Assembly: GCA_963754305.1 (NCBI GenBank)
Contig: CAVWFR010000036.1
Location: 186,001 to 250,000, forward strand
Source of the DNA: DATEDA01 sp963754305
GTDB lineage: Bacteria; Pseudomonadota; Gammaproteobacteria; Burkholderiales; SG8-39
Direction: 5' to 3'
DNA length: 64,000 nucleotides
The translations under genes and the position numbers were made by a program. This document shows, piece by piece, positions 33,298 through 42,281 of this stretch (position 1 is its first letter; every line of letters begins with the position of its first letter). A model generated the notes under the pieces. It was not told the DNA's origin. It did not search any database and was given only the letters and a program-made list of their open reading frames with translations.

Positions 33298-34713
33298 CTA
33301 AGCGGGCTTACGCAGCAGCCGCTTCACCGCGTCGGCCACCATCACCCGGCCGTCGCGCTCGAACGCCTCGTGGTTCGTTTCGATCTCGTCCAGCTTGTAC
33401 AGGTAGTTCACCATTATCCCGGCCGACTGCTTGATCCCGCGCGGGGAGCTGTCGGCGAGCCAGTTGATCCGCTCGAGGCGGGCGCCGTTGCCGAGGTGGA
33501 ACCGGGCGACCGGATCGAGCGGCCGGTCGCCCTCTTTCGCCTCCGCGAGGTACTGCGCCACGAGCCGGGTGAGCGTGGGCGCGAGCGATGCCGGCGGCTG
33601 CGCCTCGGCGGCGAAGCCGCGCAGCATGAGCTGCGCGAGCGCTTCGTGCGGATCCTTCGCGTCGGCCGCCTCGCACAGCCGCTCGCGCTCCTGCCGGCCG
33701 AAGAAGTCGGGCGCCTTCTTCTGCGCCTCGCCGTCGAGCCAGCGGCGGAAGCCGGGCGCCGGCGACAGCGTCGCGAACACCTTGAGCTTCGGGAGATCCG
33801 CGGCGAGGGTCTCGGCGACGCGCTTGATGAGAAAGCCGCCGAACGACACGCCCCGCAGGCCCGCCTGCGTGTTCGAGATCGAGTAGAAGATCGCCGCCTG
33901 CGCCGCATGCGGGTCGAATGCCGGCGCCGTCTCGTCGAGCAGCGTGTGGACGTTGTCGGCCATCTCCTTGACCAGCGCGATCTCGACGAAGATGAGCGGC
34001 TCGTCGGGCATGCGCGGATGGAAGAATGCGTAGCAGCGCCGGTCGGAATCGAGCCGGTTGCGAAGATCGCTCCACGAGCGGATCTCATGTACCGCCTCGT
34101 ACGCGATGAGCTTCTCCAGGAGCGCCGCGGGCGAGCTCCAGCTGATGCGCCGCATCTCCAGGTTGCCGATGTCGAACCAGCTGCCGAAGAGCGAGTACAG
34201 CTCCTCGTCGAGCAGCTCGAGCGCGGGGCTCCCCGGGAGATAGCGCAGGAGGTCGGCGCGGAGATCGACCAGGAACTTCACGCCGTCGGGCAACAGGTTG
34301 AACTGCTTGACGATCATTATGCGAGGGCTGCCCAGCGCGAGGCGCAGCCGGGACTCGGCGTGGCGCCGGTCGCGGACGCCGGCGTCGAGATACGCCTGGA
34401 TCGCGCGGTTCACCGCCAGCTCGTCGGGGCCGAACTCGTCGGCGAGCAGGCCGAGGAAGGCCTTCCGTCCGTCGTCGTTGAGACCGCGGTAGAGCCCGGC
34501 GAGCGTCGCGACGCGCTGCCGCGCGGACGCCTCGCCGCCGGTCCCGGCGAGGCAGTCGCGGAACGTCGCGCGCGCGAGCTTGAGATTCGTGGTCGAGAGC
34601 GGCTGCGCTTCGGGCGCCCCACCTACCCGGGTGAGCCACCGCCAGAACGCGCGCACGCTGCCGGCTTTCTCGCCTGGCGCTTCGGTCTCTGCCGGTCTCG
34701 CGGGTTTGTTCAT
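33298..34713 (-). CDS. Malonyl-CoA decarboxylase
   Basis: The 471-residue enzyme decarboxylates malonyl-CoA to acetyl-CoA. It has the N-terminal helical domain (FLGLLADEFGPDELAVNRAIQ), RISWSSPAALLEKLIAYEAVHEI, the catalytic-domain motifs FHPRMPDEPLIFVEIAL and YSISNTQAGLRGVSFGGFLIKRV, and the conserved FHLGNGARLERINWLAD with the catalytic His. Length and motifs are normal. It is monocistronic in this window and could detoxify malonyl-CoA or allow growth on malonate. Confidence 0.95.
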   Translation of the reverse strand: MNKPARPAETEAPGEKAGSVRAFWRWLTRVGGAPEAQPLSTTNLKLARATFRDCLAGTGGEASARQRVATLAGLYRGLNDDGRKAFLGLLADEFGPDELAVNRAIQAYLDAGVRDRRHAESRLRLALGSPRIMIVKQFNLLPDGVKFLVDLRADLLRYLPGSPALELLDEELYSLFGSWFDIGNLEMRRISWSSPAALLEKLIAYEAVHEIRSWSDLRNRLDSDRRCYAFFHPRMPDEPLIFVEIALVKEMADNVHTLLDETAPAFDPHAAQAAIFYSISNTQAGLRGVSFGGFLIKRVAETLAADLPKLKVFATLSPAPGFRRWLDGEAQKKAPDFFGRQERERLCEAADAKDPHEALAQLMLRGFAAEAQPPASLAPTLTRLVAQYLAEAKEGDRPLDPVARFHLGNGARLERINWLADSSPRGIKQSAGIMVNYLYKLDEIETNHEAFERDGRVMVADAVKRLLRKPA

Positions 34714-35112
34714 TTGGCGAAGATTCTAAAGGATCGACGTTGCAGAGCGGTACCCGCGGTCGGTATCGTTCACCCCCGCATGCAATACGTCACCAAGCTC
34801 GCACGCAAGGTCCCCCGTGGTCGCCGATCACCGCGTCGTCGTCCTCGGCGTTCACCTCGGCGACGACAACGGGAAAGAGAAGCGCCGCTGAGGCCGCGCC
34901 TGCTGGCAATCCTTGAAAGGCGCGAAGCGCGTCGGCGCCCTGCCCTCACTGCTCAAGAAGGTCGCGGTCGCGCTAGGGGCCGAGCTCGACGCCGACGGCC
35001 CGCAGGCTCGTCATCGACGCAATGGCGCATCACCGCCAGATCCTGCAGCCGGCCGCCAAGTAAAACGCAGCGCCGCCGCAGCCCCGAGTTTGGCCCGGCT
35101 ACAAGGCTCCGT
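34714..35112. other. Gap with a possible decayed short gene
   Basis: From an ATG at 34781 the plus strand reads MQYVTKLARKVP. Later pieces, including KGAKRVGALPSLLKKVAVALGAELD and IDAMAHHRQILQPAAK with a stop at 35062, lie in different frames. This may be a frameshifted small gene, but no family is recognised and the evidence is weak. Confidence 0.25.
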
Positions 35113-35871
35113 TCAAGACCCGCTGTACCAGTTATACCCCTGGTCTTCCCAGTAGCCGCCGGGGTAGTCGTTCGTGACGAAGAGGGCGGTGATGTGCTTC
35201 GGGTTCTTGAAGCCGAGCTTGGTGGGGATGCGCAGCTTCATCGGAAAGCCGTATTTCGGCGGCAGCGTCTCGTCGCGGAAGCGGAACGTGAGCTGCGTCT
35301 GCGGATGCAGCGCCGTGGCCATATCGATGCTGGTGCTGTAGTCGTCGGCGCACCTGAAGCCGACGTACTTCGCCGTCAGGTCCGCGCCGATCCGTTCGAG
35401 GAACGTGCTGAAGCGCACCCCGCTCCACTGGCCGATGGCGCTCCAGCCTTCGACGCAGATGTGGCGCGTGATCTGCGTCACCTGCGGCAGGGCGTAAAGA
35501 TCGGGCAGGGTCCACGGCTTCCGTTCGCGAACGAGCCCGGCGAGCTCGAGCTTGTAGCTCGACCCGTCCACCTTCCGGATCTCGTCTTCGCTGTAGTAGG
35601 CGTTGAACGGGAAGGGCACGGTGATCGCGCTCGCCGGATACTCCGGCGCGAGCTTGTTCGGGTCGAAGAGCCACGCCTGCACGCGATCGTTCCAGCGCGA
35701 CATCGCCCACAAGACTTTCTCCACGCCCTCGCCATCGGTGAGCGTACAGCCCGAGAGCATTCCGAGCGCGCCGAGCGAGAGCCCGCGCCCGAGGAATAGG
35801 CGCCGCTCGAGGCTCGCGATGCGCCGCGCCGGGTGGTCGGCGAGCGTTTCCGTCATGCCGCGTCGCTTCAT
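35113..35871 (-). CDS. Tat-exported molybdopterin oxidoreductase (MsrP/sulfite oxidase fold), likely lipoprotein
   Basis: The 252-residue product has a SUOX-fold molybdopterin domain with the molybdenum-ligand Cys in RHICVEGWSAIGQWSGV near 141 and GFRCADDYSTSIDM near 174. The N-terminus carries a twin-arginine motif (ERRLFLGRG near 23) followed by LGMLSGC, a lipobox. It is therefore probably exported folded and anchored as a lipoprotein. The partner cytochrome b gene lies upstream and the two overlap in an ATGA. MsrP repairs oxidised methionine in the periplasm, but this protein diverges enough that its substrate is open. Confidence 0.85.
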   Translation of the reverse strand: MKRRGMTETLADHPARRIASLERRLFLGRGLSLGALGMLSGCTLTDGEGVEKVLWAMSRWNDRVQAWLFDPNKLAPEYPASAITVPFPFNAYYSEDEIRKVDGSSYKLELAGLVRERKPWTLPDLYALPQVTQITRHICVEGWSAIGQWSGVRFSTFLERIGADLTAKYVGFRCADDYSTSIDMATALHPQTQLTFRFRDETLPPKYGFPMKLRIPTKLGFKNPKHITALFVTNDYPGGYWEDQGYNWYSGS

Positions 35872-36500
35872 GTCGTCCTCCTCGCACGGCCGGTGATCAT
35901 GGTCGGGAAGGTACGCGGGACCAGCAGCACCATCACGACGTGAACGACGACGATCAGGACCATGATCGCCATCGCGAAGAAGTGCACCAGCCGCGCCCCC
36001 TCGTAGCCGCCCATGATGGCCGCAAGCTCCTGGAGCTGCACCGGCTTCCAGATGGCGAGGCCCGACAGCACGAGGACGGCGAGCGCGACGATGAGCGCGA
36101 GATACGCGGCCCGCTGGGCCGCGTTGTAGACCGACAGATCTTCGTGGGCGAGCTTGCCTCGCAGCGCCTCGCGGACGTCGTGCAGCACCGCGCGCGGCGT
36201 GATCGGCAGCAGCTTCCGCCGGAAATGCCCGGACAGAACGCCGTAAACGACGTAGACGAGCCCGTTCAGCGCGAAGAGCCACATCGCGGCGAAGTGCCAC
36301 TGGAGGGCGCCCGCCAGCCAGCCGCCGATCGTCAGCTCGGTCGGGAAATAGAAGTTGAAGAGCGGTGACGCGTTGTAGATCCGCCATCCGCTCGCCACCA
36401 TCAGGACCACGGCGACTACGTTGACCCAATGGGTGATTCGCACCACCGCGGGGTGGATGCCGACCCACTCCGCGGACTGCGCTTGCGCTATGGCTGCCAT
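35868..36500 (-). CDS. Cytochrome b561-type membrane subunit
   Basis: The 210-residue membrane protein has four main hydrophobic segments and heme-ligand candidates in VRITHWVNVV near 21, QWHFAAMWLF near 68, HFFAMAIMV near 174 and VVVHVVMV near 186. This is the cytochrome b561/Ni-hydrogenase-type fold that passes quinol electrons to a periplasmic partner. Its stop overlaps the start of the molybdoenzyme gene by 4 bases, so it is the likely electron donor. Confidence 0.9.
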   Translation of the reverse strand: MAAIAQAQSAEWVGIHPAVVRITHWVNVVAVVLMVASGWRIYNASPLFNFYFPTELTIGGWLAGALQWHFAAMWLFALNGLVYVVYGVLSGHFRRKLLPITPRAVLHDVREALRGKLAHEDLSVYNAAQRAAYLALIVALAVLVLSGLAIWKPVQLQELAAIMGGYEGARLVHFFAMAIMVLIVVVHVVMVLLVPRTFPTMITGRARRTT

Positions 36501-36709
36501 GCTCGCTCCTTGCCGCCGGGCGACGCCCCCCGAGCGTTCGTCGCAGCATACGCCTGCAGCCTTACGCCGCCTGCGGGCCGCCCGCTCGTTCCGGTGGCAG
36601 GCGGGCGGCCGACTGGATCCTGGCCCGCGGCGCGCCGACCCGCGAGCACCTCAAGAAGAAGAAAGTTCATCGCGCCTGCCGCCGACGAGAGCAGCAACCG
36701 CAGTAAGCA

Positions 36710-36733
36710 CTACCGGCGAGCGACCGCCGGTAG
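36710..36733 (-). terminator. Hairpin downstream of the tandem-repeat protein gene
   Basis: CTACCGGCG (36710-36718) pairs perfectly with CGCCGGTAG (36725-36733) around a 6-base loop, 35 bases after the stop of the minus-strand gene. No strong T-run follows, so termination is inferred from position. Confidence 0.4.
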
Positions 36734-36768
36734 GGAGGGGACGATGTAGCCGGGGCGGAAACGTGCGC

Positions 36769-37239
36769 TCAGGGCCGGTAGATCACTGTCGGCGGTACGT
36801 TGCCGGGCGGCTGGATATACGCACCGTGCGGGGTGGGGACGGCGTAGCCGATGCCGCCCGGACCGACGATCGTCGACCCGCCGCGCTGGTTCGGGACGAT
36901 GTAAGTCGGCATCTGGTTCGACGGCACGACCGTCGTGCCGCCCATGGGGTTCGGACGGACCAGCGTCGTACCGTAGCCCGGGGTGACGATCGCGCTGCCG
37001 CCGGCGTTACCCGGCACGATGTAGGTCGGCGGAGCGCCGGGCGACACGATCGCCGATCCGCCCCAGCCCGCATCCGGGGTCACATAAGTCGGCGATTGTC
37101 CCGGCGACACGATCACCGCCCCGCCGCCTTGCACCGGTGCGGCATAGATGGGCTGGACCCCTTGCTGCGGGAGCATAGGGTAGAGCTGCGCGGAGGCGAT
37201 CGCAGGCAGTGCGAAGAGGAGGATCGGTAGCAGGCGCAT
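36769..37239 (-). CDS. Secreted protein with 20-residue tandem repeats
   Basis: The 156-residue product has a signal peptide (1-17, ending AIASA). The rest is built of five consecutive units of about 20 residues (39-59, 60-79, 80-99, 100-119, 120-139). The best units read GGSAIVSPGAPPTYIVPGNA. The regular Gly-Gly, Val and Pro spacing suggests an extended or beta-solenoid-like surface protein. There are no cysteines and no sorting signal. AAGGAG lies 6 bases before the ATG. I do not recognise a family. Confidence 0.7.
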   Translation of the reverse strand: MRLLPILLFALPAIASAQLYPMLPQQGVQPIYAAPVQGGGAVIVSPGQSPTYVTPDAGWGGSAIVSPGAPPTYIVPGNAGGSAIVTPGYGTTLVRPNPMGGTTVVPSNQMPTYIVPNQRGGSTIVGPGGIGYAVPTPHGAYIQPPGNVPPTVIYRP

Positions 37240-37519
37240 GGCGGACTCCTTTGGGCAGAATCCACCATACGCTCGGGCGGACGCCCCTGCAAGCAGCCGG
37301 ATGGCCGGGCCGGGCCGCACGCCACGTCGCGCCGGGAGCGGCCAGGTGTTCGCGTCAAAAGCGATCCCGGATGCCTCAGCGGACGAGTTCAACGCGTTCA
37401 ACGAGCTGCAGCGGCTGTCGGCATCGTCCGAAACCGCTGCCGCTCTCGCGAGGATCTTCTGGAACATCGACGTCGCGCTTAAGAAGAACCAGTCTTGCCA
37501 AGAGCCGGTCCAGCTCCGG

Positions 37520-39019
37520 TCAAGCGCCCTCAAGCAACGCCCGCAACTCGACCTTCTGCACCTTCCCGATCGCGCTCTTCGGCAACGCATCGACGAACAC
37601 CACCCGGCGGGGATGCTTGAACCGCGCGAGCCTGCCCTCGAAGAGCGCGAGCACCGCCGCCTCGTCGATCACCGAACCCGGCTTCTTCACGACTGCGGCG
37701 ACGACCGCTTCCCCCCACTTCGCATCGGGGACGCCGACGACGGCAGCTTCGACGATCTCCGCGCAGTCGCCCAACACGTTCTCGATCTCGGCCGGATAAA
37801 CGTTCTCCCCGCCCGAGATGATCATGTCCTTGCTGCGGCCGACGACCCAGTAGTAACCCTCGTCGTCGACGCGGGCGAGATCGCCGGTGTGGAACCAACC
37901 GTCCTGGAACCCCGGGTTGTCCGGATCCTTCCAGTAGCCCTGCATCAGGTTCGGCGCGCGCACCAGGATCTCGCCGACCTCGCCCGCCTGCACGTCGCGG
38001 CCGTCCGCATCGACGATGCGGATCTCCGCGTGCACCGCGGCTTTCCCGGCCGAGCCGACCTTACGCATCGCGTCCTCGGCGCGGAGATAGATCGAGACCG
38101 GTCCGGTCTCGGTCGCACCATAGACCTGGCCGACGGGAATGCCGCGCGCGTGGAACGGCGCAAACAACGACTCCGGGATCGTCGACGACCCGGTGTTCAT
38201 CTCCCGCAGGGACGAGAGATCGGTCCGCTCCCAATCCGGATGCGCGCAGACGGCCTTCATCGTCGCGGGCACGAGCAAGGTCAGCGTCGGCTTGCGGGCG
38301 GCGACGTCGCGCAGGAACGCGCCGGGATCGAAGCGCGGCTGGATCGTCACCGTCGCGCCGGCGTGCAGCGCGGGCAGCGTCTGGATGCACATCCCGCCGA
38401 CGTGAAACATCGGCAGCACCGTGAGAACGTGGTCGCGACTGGTAAGGTCCTGGTAGAGCGTAGCGTTGACGATGTTCCAGAGCAGGCCGACTTGCGTGTG
38501 GATTGCGCCTTTCGGCTTGCCGGTCGTGCCGGACGTGTAGACGATCAACACCGGGTCGGCGTCGGTGCCGGGGAGTTTCGGGTCGAACCCCGTCGGCATC
38601 GGACCTTCCCAGGCGAACCAGCCGGGCGGCGTTCCGTGCAGCGCGACGAGCCGCACGAGCGGCAGCGCCTGCCTGATCGCGGGGGCGTGTTCGAGGAAGG
38701 CGGGGTCGACGACGAGGACCGCCGGCTCAGCGTTGACGAGGATTTCCGCGTGCTCGGGCGCCGCGAGACGGAAGTTGAGCGGCACGAGCAGCGCTCCAAG
38801 CCGCGCGCAAGCGAAGAGGATCGCGACGAGCTCGGGATGGTTGTACCCGAGGTATGCAACGCGATCGCCCTTGTTGACGCCCAGGCTCGCGAGCCGCAGC
38901 GTCGCCGCTTCGATCCGACGCCACAGCGCGGCATAGGCGATGTCCTCGCCGCGGAAATGGATCGCGACGTGGCTCGGGCGCATCTCCGCCCAGCGCTCGA
39001 CGATGCGGGAGAGGTTCAC
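37520..39019 (-). CDS. Acyl-CoA synthetase (AMP-forming)
   Basis: The 499-residue ANL-superfamily ligase has YTSGTTGKPKGAIHT near 163, GQVYGATETGPVSIYL near 302, the hinge segment GRSKDMIISGGENVYPAEIE near 398 and Lys in SAIGKVQKVEL near 485. It activates a carboxylic acid to the CoA thioester. The chain length or ring substrate is not evident, and medium-chain fatty acid or aryl acid are both possible. It is divergent from the DUF938 gene, with 26 bases between starts. Confidence 0.92.
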   Translation of the reverse strand: MNLSRIVERWAEMRPSHVAIHFRGEDIAYAALWRRIEAATLRLASLGVNKGDRVAYLGYNHPELVAILFACARLGALLVPLNFRLAAPEHAEILVNAEPAVLVVDPAFLEHAPAIRQALPLVRLVALHGTPPGWFAWEGPMPTGFDPKLPGTDADPVLIVYTSGTTGKPKGAIHTQVGLLWNIVNATLYQDLTSRDHVLTVLPMFHVGGMCIQTLPALHAGATVTIQPRFDPGAFLRDVAARKPTLTLLVPATMKAVCAHPDWERTDLSSLREMNTGSSTIPESLFAPFHARGIPVGQVYGATETGPVSIYLRAEDAMRKVGSAGKAAVHAEIRIVDADGRDVQAGEVGEILVRAPNLMQGYWKDPDNPGFQDGWFHTGDLARVDDEGYYWVVGRSKDMIISGGENVYPAEIENVLGDCAEIVEAAVVGVPDAKWGEAVVAAVVKKPGSVIDEAAVLALFEGRLARFKHPRRVVFVDALPKSAIGKVQKVELRALLEGA

Positions 39020-39045
39020 GACTAGAATTCAACCATCAAGCGATC

Positions 39046-39660
39046 ATGGATGCACGCCTCTACGCCGCCGCCACGCAACGCAACCGCGAGCCGATCCTCG
39101 CTGTCTTGCAGCGCGTGCTGCCTTCGCGCGGCACCATCCTCGAGATCGCGAGCGGCACCGGCGAGCACGGGGTGTTCTTCGCCGAGCAGCTTACCGGCCT
39201 CACCTTCCAGCCCAGCGATCCCGACCCCGCCCATCGGGCGAGCATCGCCGCGTGGATCGCCGCCGGAGGCGTCGCCAACGTGCGTGCGCCGCTCGCGCTC
39301 GTCACGACGATACCGGACTGGGAGACGGACCCCGACATCCCGCGCGATCTCGCCGCCGTGCTCTGCATCAACATGATCCACATCGCGCCCTGGGAAGCGG
39401 CGCTCGGCCTCGTACGCGGCGCGGCGGCGCTGCTCGGCACGGGCGGCGTGCTCTATCTCTACGGTCCCTACAAGCGCGGCGGCGAGCACACCGCCCCGAG
39501 CAACGCGGCGTTCGATCGATCGCTGCGCGCGCAAGAGGGTGGATGGGGCGTGCGCGATCTCGAAGCCGTCGTAGCGGCCGCCGAGGCGCAAGGGTTCGCG
39601 CTCGCGGAGGTCGTTCAGATGCCCGCGAACAATTTGTCGGCGGTGCTTAAGCGCGGATAG
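39046..39660 (+). CDS. DUF938 family SAM-dependent methyltransferase-like protein
   Basis: The 204-residue protein belongs to the DUF938 family: RNREPILAVLQRVLP near 12, the SAM-binding motif LEIASGTGEHGVFFAE near 32, and GGVLYLYGPYKRGGEHTAPSN near 134. The fold is that of class I methyltransferases. The substrate is unknown throughout the family. Confidence 0.88.
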   Translation: MDARLYAAATQRNREPILAVLQRVLPSRGTILEIASGTGEHGVFFAEQLTGLTFQPSDPDPAHRASIAAWIAAGGVANVRAPLALVTTIPDWETDPDIPRDLAAVLCINMIHIAPWEAALGLVRGAAALLGTGGVLYLYGPYKRGGEHTAPSNAAFDRSLRAQEGGWGVRDLEAVVAAAEAQGFALAEVVQMPANNLSAVLKRG

Positions 39661-39740
39661 CCGGGGCAGGAGTGCCCTACAGGATCCCGGCTTGCGCCGG
39701 GGTGATGACCGCGGGCGTGCGCCGGGATCGCGGGGCTTGG
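39661..39740. repeat. Partial copy of a dispersed extragenic palindromic repeat
   Basis: The stretch holds CCCGGCTTGCGCCGGG and a second GC-rich palindrome. It shares its core with repeats at 45444-45515 and 57250-57388. It follows the DUF938 gene directly. Confidence 0.5.
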
Positions 39741-39789
39741 AACGGATAATGCTGCAGTGCGGGGTCTCAGCCTGCTTCGGGAGAGGCCC

Positions 39790-40212
39790 ATGTTGGACAA
39801 GACCGCGCTCCGGTTCTCGCACGTCAAGCCCGGCGATACTGATTTCAGAGGAGAAGGGCTGCGCGACTTCTTCCGGTACCGGGATCTCGGCGTCGCCGAA
39901 GCGACGTCCGGAAAGGTGCTCGCGCAGCTCGTGAAGGCCAATCTCGCACCAGAGAAGGGCACGGGGTGGCACCGCCATGAGGCGGATTTCCACATCGTGA
40001 TCATGCTCAAGGGCTGGGCGCGGTTCATGTACGACGACAAGGAGACGCTGGTCGCAGCGGGCGACTGCGTTCATCAGCGGCCCGGGATCACCCACTATCT
40101 GTTCGATTACTCGCCGGACATGGAGTACCTCGAGGTCGTCGGGCCGGCGGATTTCAAGACCGTCGACGTCGAGGCGCCGTGCGAGGTGCCAGCGCCGAAG
40201 CCTTGGGCGTGA
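39790..40212 (+). CDS. Cupin-domain protein
   Basis: The 140-residue product has a single cupin barrel with the metal-binding motif GTGWHRHEADFHIVIMLKG near 58 and a second conserved motif around HQRPGITHYLFDYS near 97. The His/Glu ligands suggest a metal-binding dioxygenase, isomerase or sensor, but no reaction can be assigned. It converges with the glutathione S-transferase gene. Confidence 0.8.
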   Translation: MLDKTALRFSHVKPGDTDFRGEGLRDFFRYRDLGVAEATSGKVLAQLVKANLAPEKGTGWHRHEADFHIVIMLKGWARFMYDDKETLVAAGDCVHQRPGITHYLFDYSPDMEYLEVVGPADFKTVDVEAPCEVPAPKPWA

Positions 40213-40216
40213 CCGG

Positions 40217-40870
40217 CTAGAACTCCATGTCGAGCTCGTCGATGTCGTCGGGCTCGCGACTGGCCGCTTCGATCCACTCGATCATCTCCGGCAGCGCCAT
40301 GATCCGATCGCGGTACCCGCCGCATTGCTCGTCGAGCTTCACGTCGTAGGTGACGAAACGCGTCGCGACCGGCGCATACATCGCGTCGGCCATGCTCCGC
40401 TGGCCGAATAGGAGCGGCCCGCCGTAGGTGGCGAGGCACTCGCGCCAGATCGCGGCGATGCGCTCGATGTCGGCCTGGGCGCGCGCCCAGACCTTGTGTC
40501 CGGGAAACGTCCGCTTGAGGTTCATCGGCAGCGCCGAGCGCAGGCTGGAGAACCCCGAGTGCATCTCGCCGCAGATGGCGCGGCAATGCGCGCGCGCCTT
40601 GCGGTCGGCCGGCAGCAGGCCCGCGTCGGGCCTGGTTTCGTTGAGGTATTCGGCGATCGCGAGCGTGTCCCACACCTTGATGCCGTCGTGGACGAGGCAC
40701 GGCACGAGGATGGACGGCGAAAGCAGCAGCAACTCCTTACGGGCATCCGCATCGTCGGGCGGCACTGTCTTCTCGTCGAACTCCAGCCCGGCGAAGCGCG
40801 CGAGCAGCCAGCCGCGCAGCGACCATGACGAGTAGTTCTTGCTGCTGATGCTCAGGGTCGCCTTGGCCAT
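40217..40870 (-). CDS. Glutathione S-transferase
   Basis: The 217-residue protein has the thioredoxin-fold N-terminal domain (SSKNYSSWSLRGWLLARFAGLEF near 9, VPCLVHDGIKVWDTLAIAEYL near 56) and an all-helical C-terminal domain. SPSILVPCL supplies the cis-Pro and WDTLAI corresponds to the glutathione-binding ESLAI motif. Such enzymes conjugate or isomerise electrophiles; no specific substrate is evident. Confidence 0.9.
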   Translation of the reverse strand: MAKATLSISSKNYSSWSLRGWLLARFAGLEFDEKTVPPDDADARKELLLLSPSILVPCLVHDGIKVWDTLAIAEYLNETRPDAGLLPADRKARAHCRAICGEMHSGFSSLRSALPMNLKRTFPGHKVWARAQADIERIAAIWRECLATYGGPLLFGQRSMADAMYAPVATRFVTYDVKLDEQCGGYRDRIMALPEMIEWIEAASREPDDIDELDMEF

Positions 40871-41005
40871 GACGCTTCGCCTCCTCTCCCGGCTTTCGAT
40901 CGAATATCGCGCGGTCCAAATATCGCAAGGGATGTGCCAGCAGCGCCCGCACGTCTGGCGCGCAAGTTGCTCCGGCATCGAGGGACCAACCCATCGAGGG
41001 CCCGA

Positions 41006-42223
41006 ATGCTCTATCAGGCGTATCAGACTCACGCGGACCTGATGTGGCCGCCCCGGACCGCCGCCGTCGCCGCCGTCCCCGCGCTGAACGAGGCGCGCCG
41101 CGCGCTGTTCGATTGGCTGCCGGTGCGCAGGCTCGCCGCGGCGGTGGAGGTGTTCGCCCTCGCGGCGCTCACGCATCGGCGCCCGGCGTTCGGCATCCAT
41201 AGCGTGGAGATCGGCAAGCAGGACGTCGCGGTCCGCGAAGAGATCGCGCACACGACGCCGTTCGGAACCCTGCTGCACTTCAAGAAGGACATCGCGGCCG
41301 CACAGCCGCGCGTGCTCCTGGTCGCGCCGATGTCCGGCCATTTCGCCACCTTGCTGCGCGACACCGTGCGCACGATGCTCGCCGACCACGACGTCTACAT
41401 CACCGACTGGCACAACGCGCGCGACGTGCCGCTGGCGGCCGGCAGGTTCGGGCTGGACGAGTACATCCAGCATCTCATCGAGTTCCTCGGCGTGATGGGC
41501 CCAGGATCGCACCTGATGGCGATCTGCCAGCCCTGCGTCGCCGCGCTCGCGGCCGCCGCAATCATGTTCGAGGACGACGACCCCGCCGCGCCGGCGAGCC
41601 TGACGCTCATGGCCGGGCCGATCGACTGCCGCGTGAGCCCGACCGGGGTCAACAGGCTCGCCACGTCGAAGCCGATCGAATGGTTCGAGCGCAATCTGAT
41701 CGCGCTCGTGCCCGCGCGCTATCCGGGCGCGCTGCGCGCCGTCTACCCGGGGTTCGTGCAGCTCGGCGCGTTCATGAACATGAACCTGGAGCGCCATATC
41801 GCCTCGTTCCGCTCGCTGTTCGACGACCTCGTGCGCGGCGACGTGGCAAAGGTCAAGGCGACGCGCGCTTTCTACGAGGAATACTTCGCCGTCGCCGATC
41901 TGCCCGCGGAGTTCTATCTCGAGACCGTGCGCGTGGTGTTCCAGGAGTACGCGCTAGCGCGCGGCGAGCTCCGGTTCCGCGGCCGGAAAGTGGATCCGAA
42001 GGTGATCCGGCGCATGGCGCTGCTCACCGTCGAGGGCGAGCGCGACGACATCTGCTCGCTCGGGCAGACGCTCGCCGCGCAGGACCTGTGCCCGAGCCTG
42101 CGGCAATACCTGCGCACCCACTACATCCAGGCGGGCGCCGGGCACTACGGCGTCTTCAGCGGCAAGCGCTGGACGAGCAACATCTACCCGGTCGTCAGGG
42201 AGGTCATCCACACCAGCCAGTGA
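41006..42223 (+). CDS. phaZ: Intracellular polyhydroxyalkanoate depolymerase
   Basis: The 405-residue product resembles the intracellular PhaZ of Cupriavidus necator: MLYQAYQTHADLM at the N-terminus, YITDWHNARDVPL near 131, the segment HLMAICQPCVAAL near 169 with candidate nucleophile cysteines, and AGAGHYGVFSGKRW at the C-terminus with the catalytic His. These enzymes hydrolyse stored polyhydroxybutyrate and use Cys rather than Ser. Upstream starts in frame are less likely, since the family begins with MLYQ. Confidence 0.9.
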   Translation: MLYQAYQTHADLMWPPRTAAVAAVPALNEARRALFDWLPVRRLAAAVEVFALAALTHRRPAFGIHSVEIGKQDVAVREEIAHTTPFGTLLHFKKDIAAAQPRVLLVAPMSGHFATLLRDTVRTMLADHDVYITDWHNARDVPLAAGRFGLDEYIQHLIEFLGVMGPGSHLMAICQPCVAALAAAAIMFEDDDPAAPASLTLMAGPIDCRVSPTGVNRLATSKPIEWFERNLIALVPARYPGALRAVYPGFVQLGAFMNMNLERHIASFRSLFDDLVRGDVAKVKATRAFYEEYFAVADLPAEFYLETVRVVFQEYALARGELRFRGRKVDPKVIRRMALLTVEGERDDICSLGQTLAAQDLCPSLRQYLRTHYIQAGAGHYGVFSGKRWTSNIYPVVREVIHTSQ

Positions 42224-42281
42224 CGCCGCGCACGCGGATCGGACTACAATCGCCCGCCTACCGCATGAGGAGGAGAGGCGC

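Noticed and set aside
34781..35062. Possible frameshifted small gene
   Set aside because: The pieces lie in different frames, match no family I know and could be chance in GC-rich DNA.
33370..35799. An 809-codon open frame antisense to malonyl-CoA decarboxylase and the molybdoenzyme
   Set aside because: It spans two well-defined genes on the other strand and has no domain features.
37238..39025. A 595-codon open frame antisense to the acyl-CoA synthetase
   Set aside because: A shadow of high GC content; the minus-strand ligase has all family motifs.
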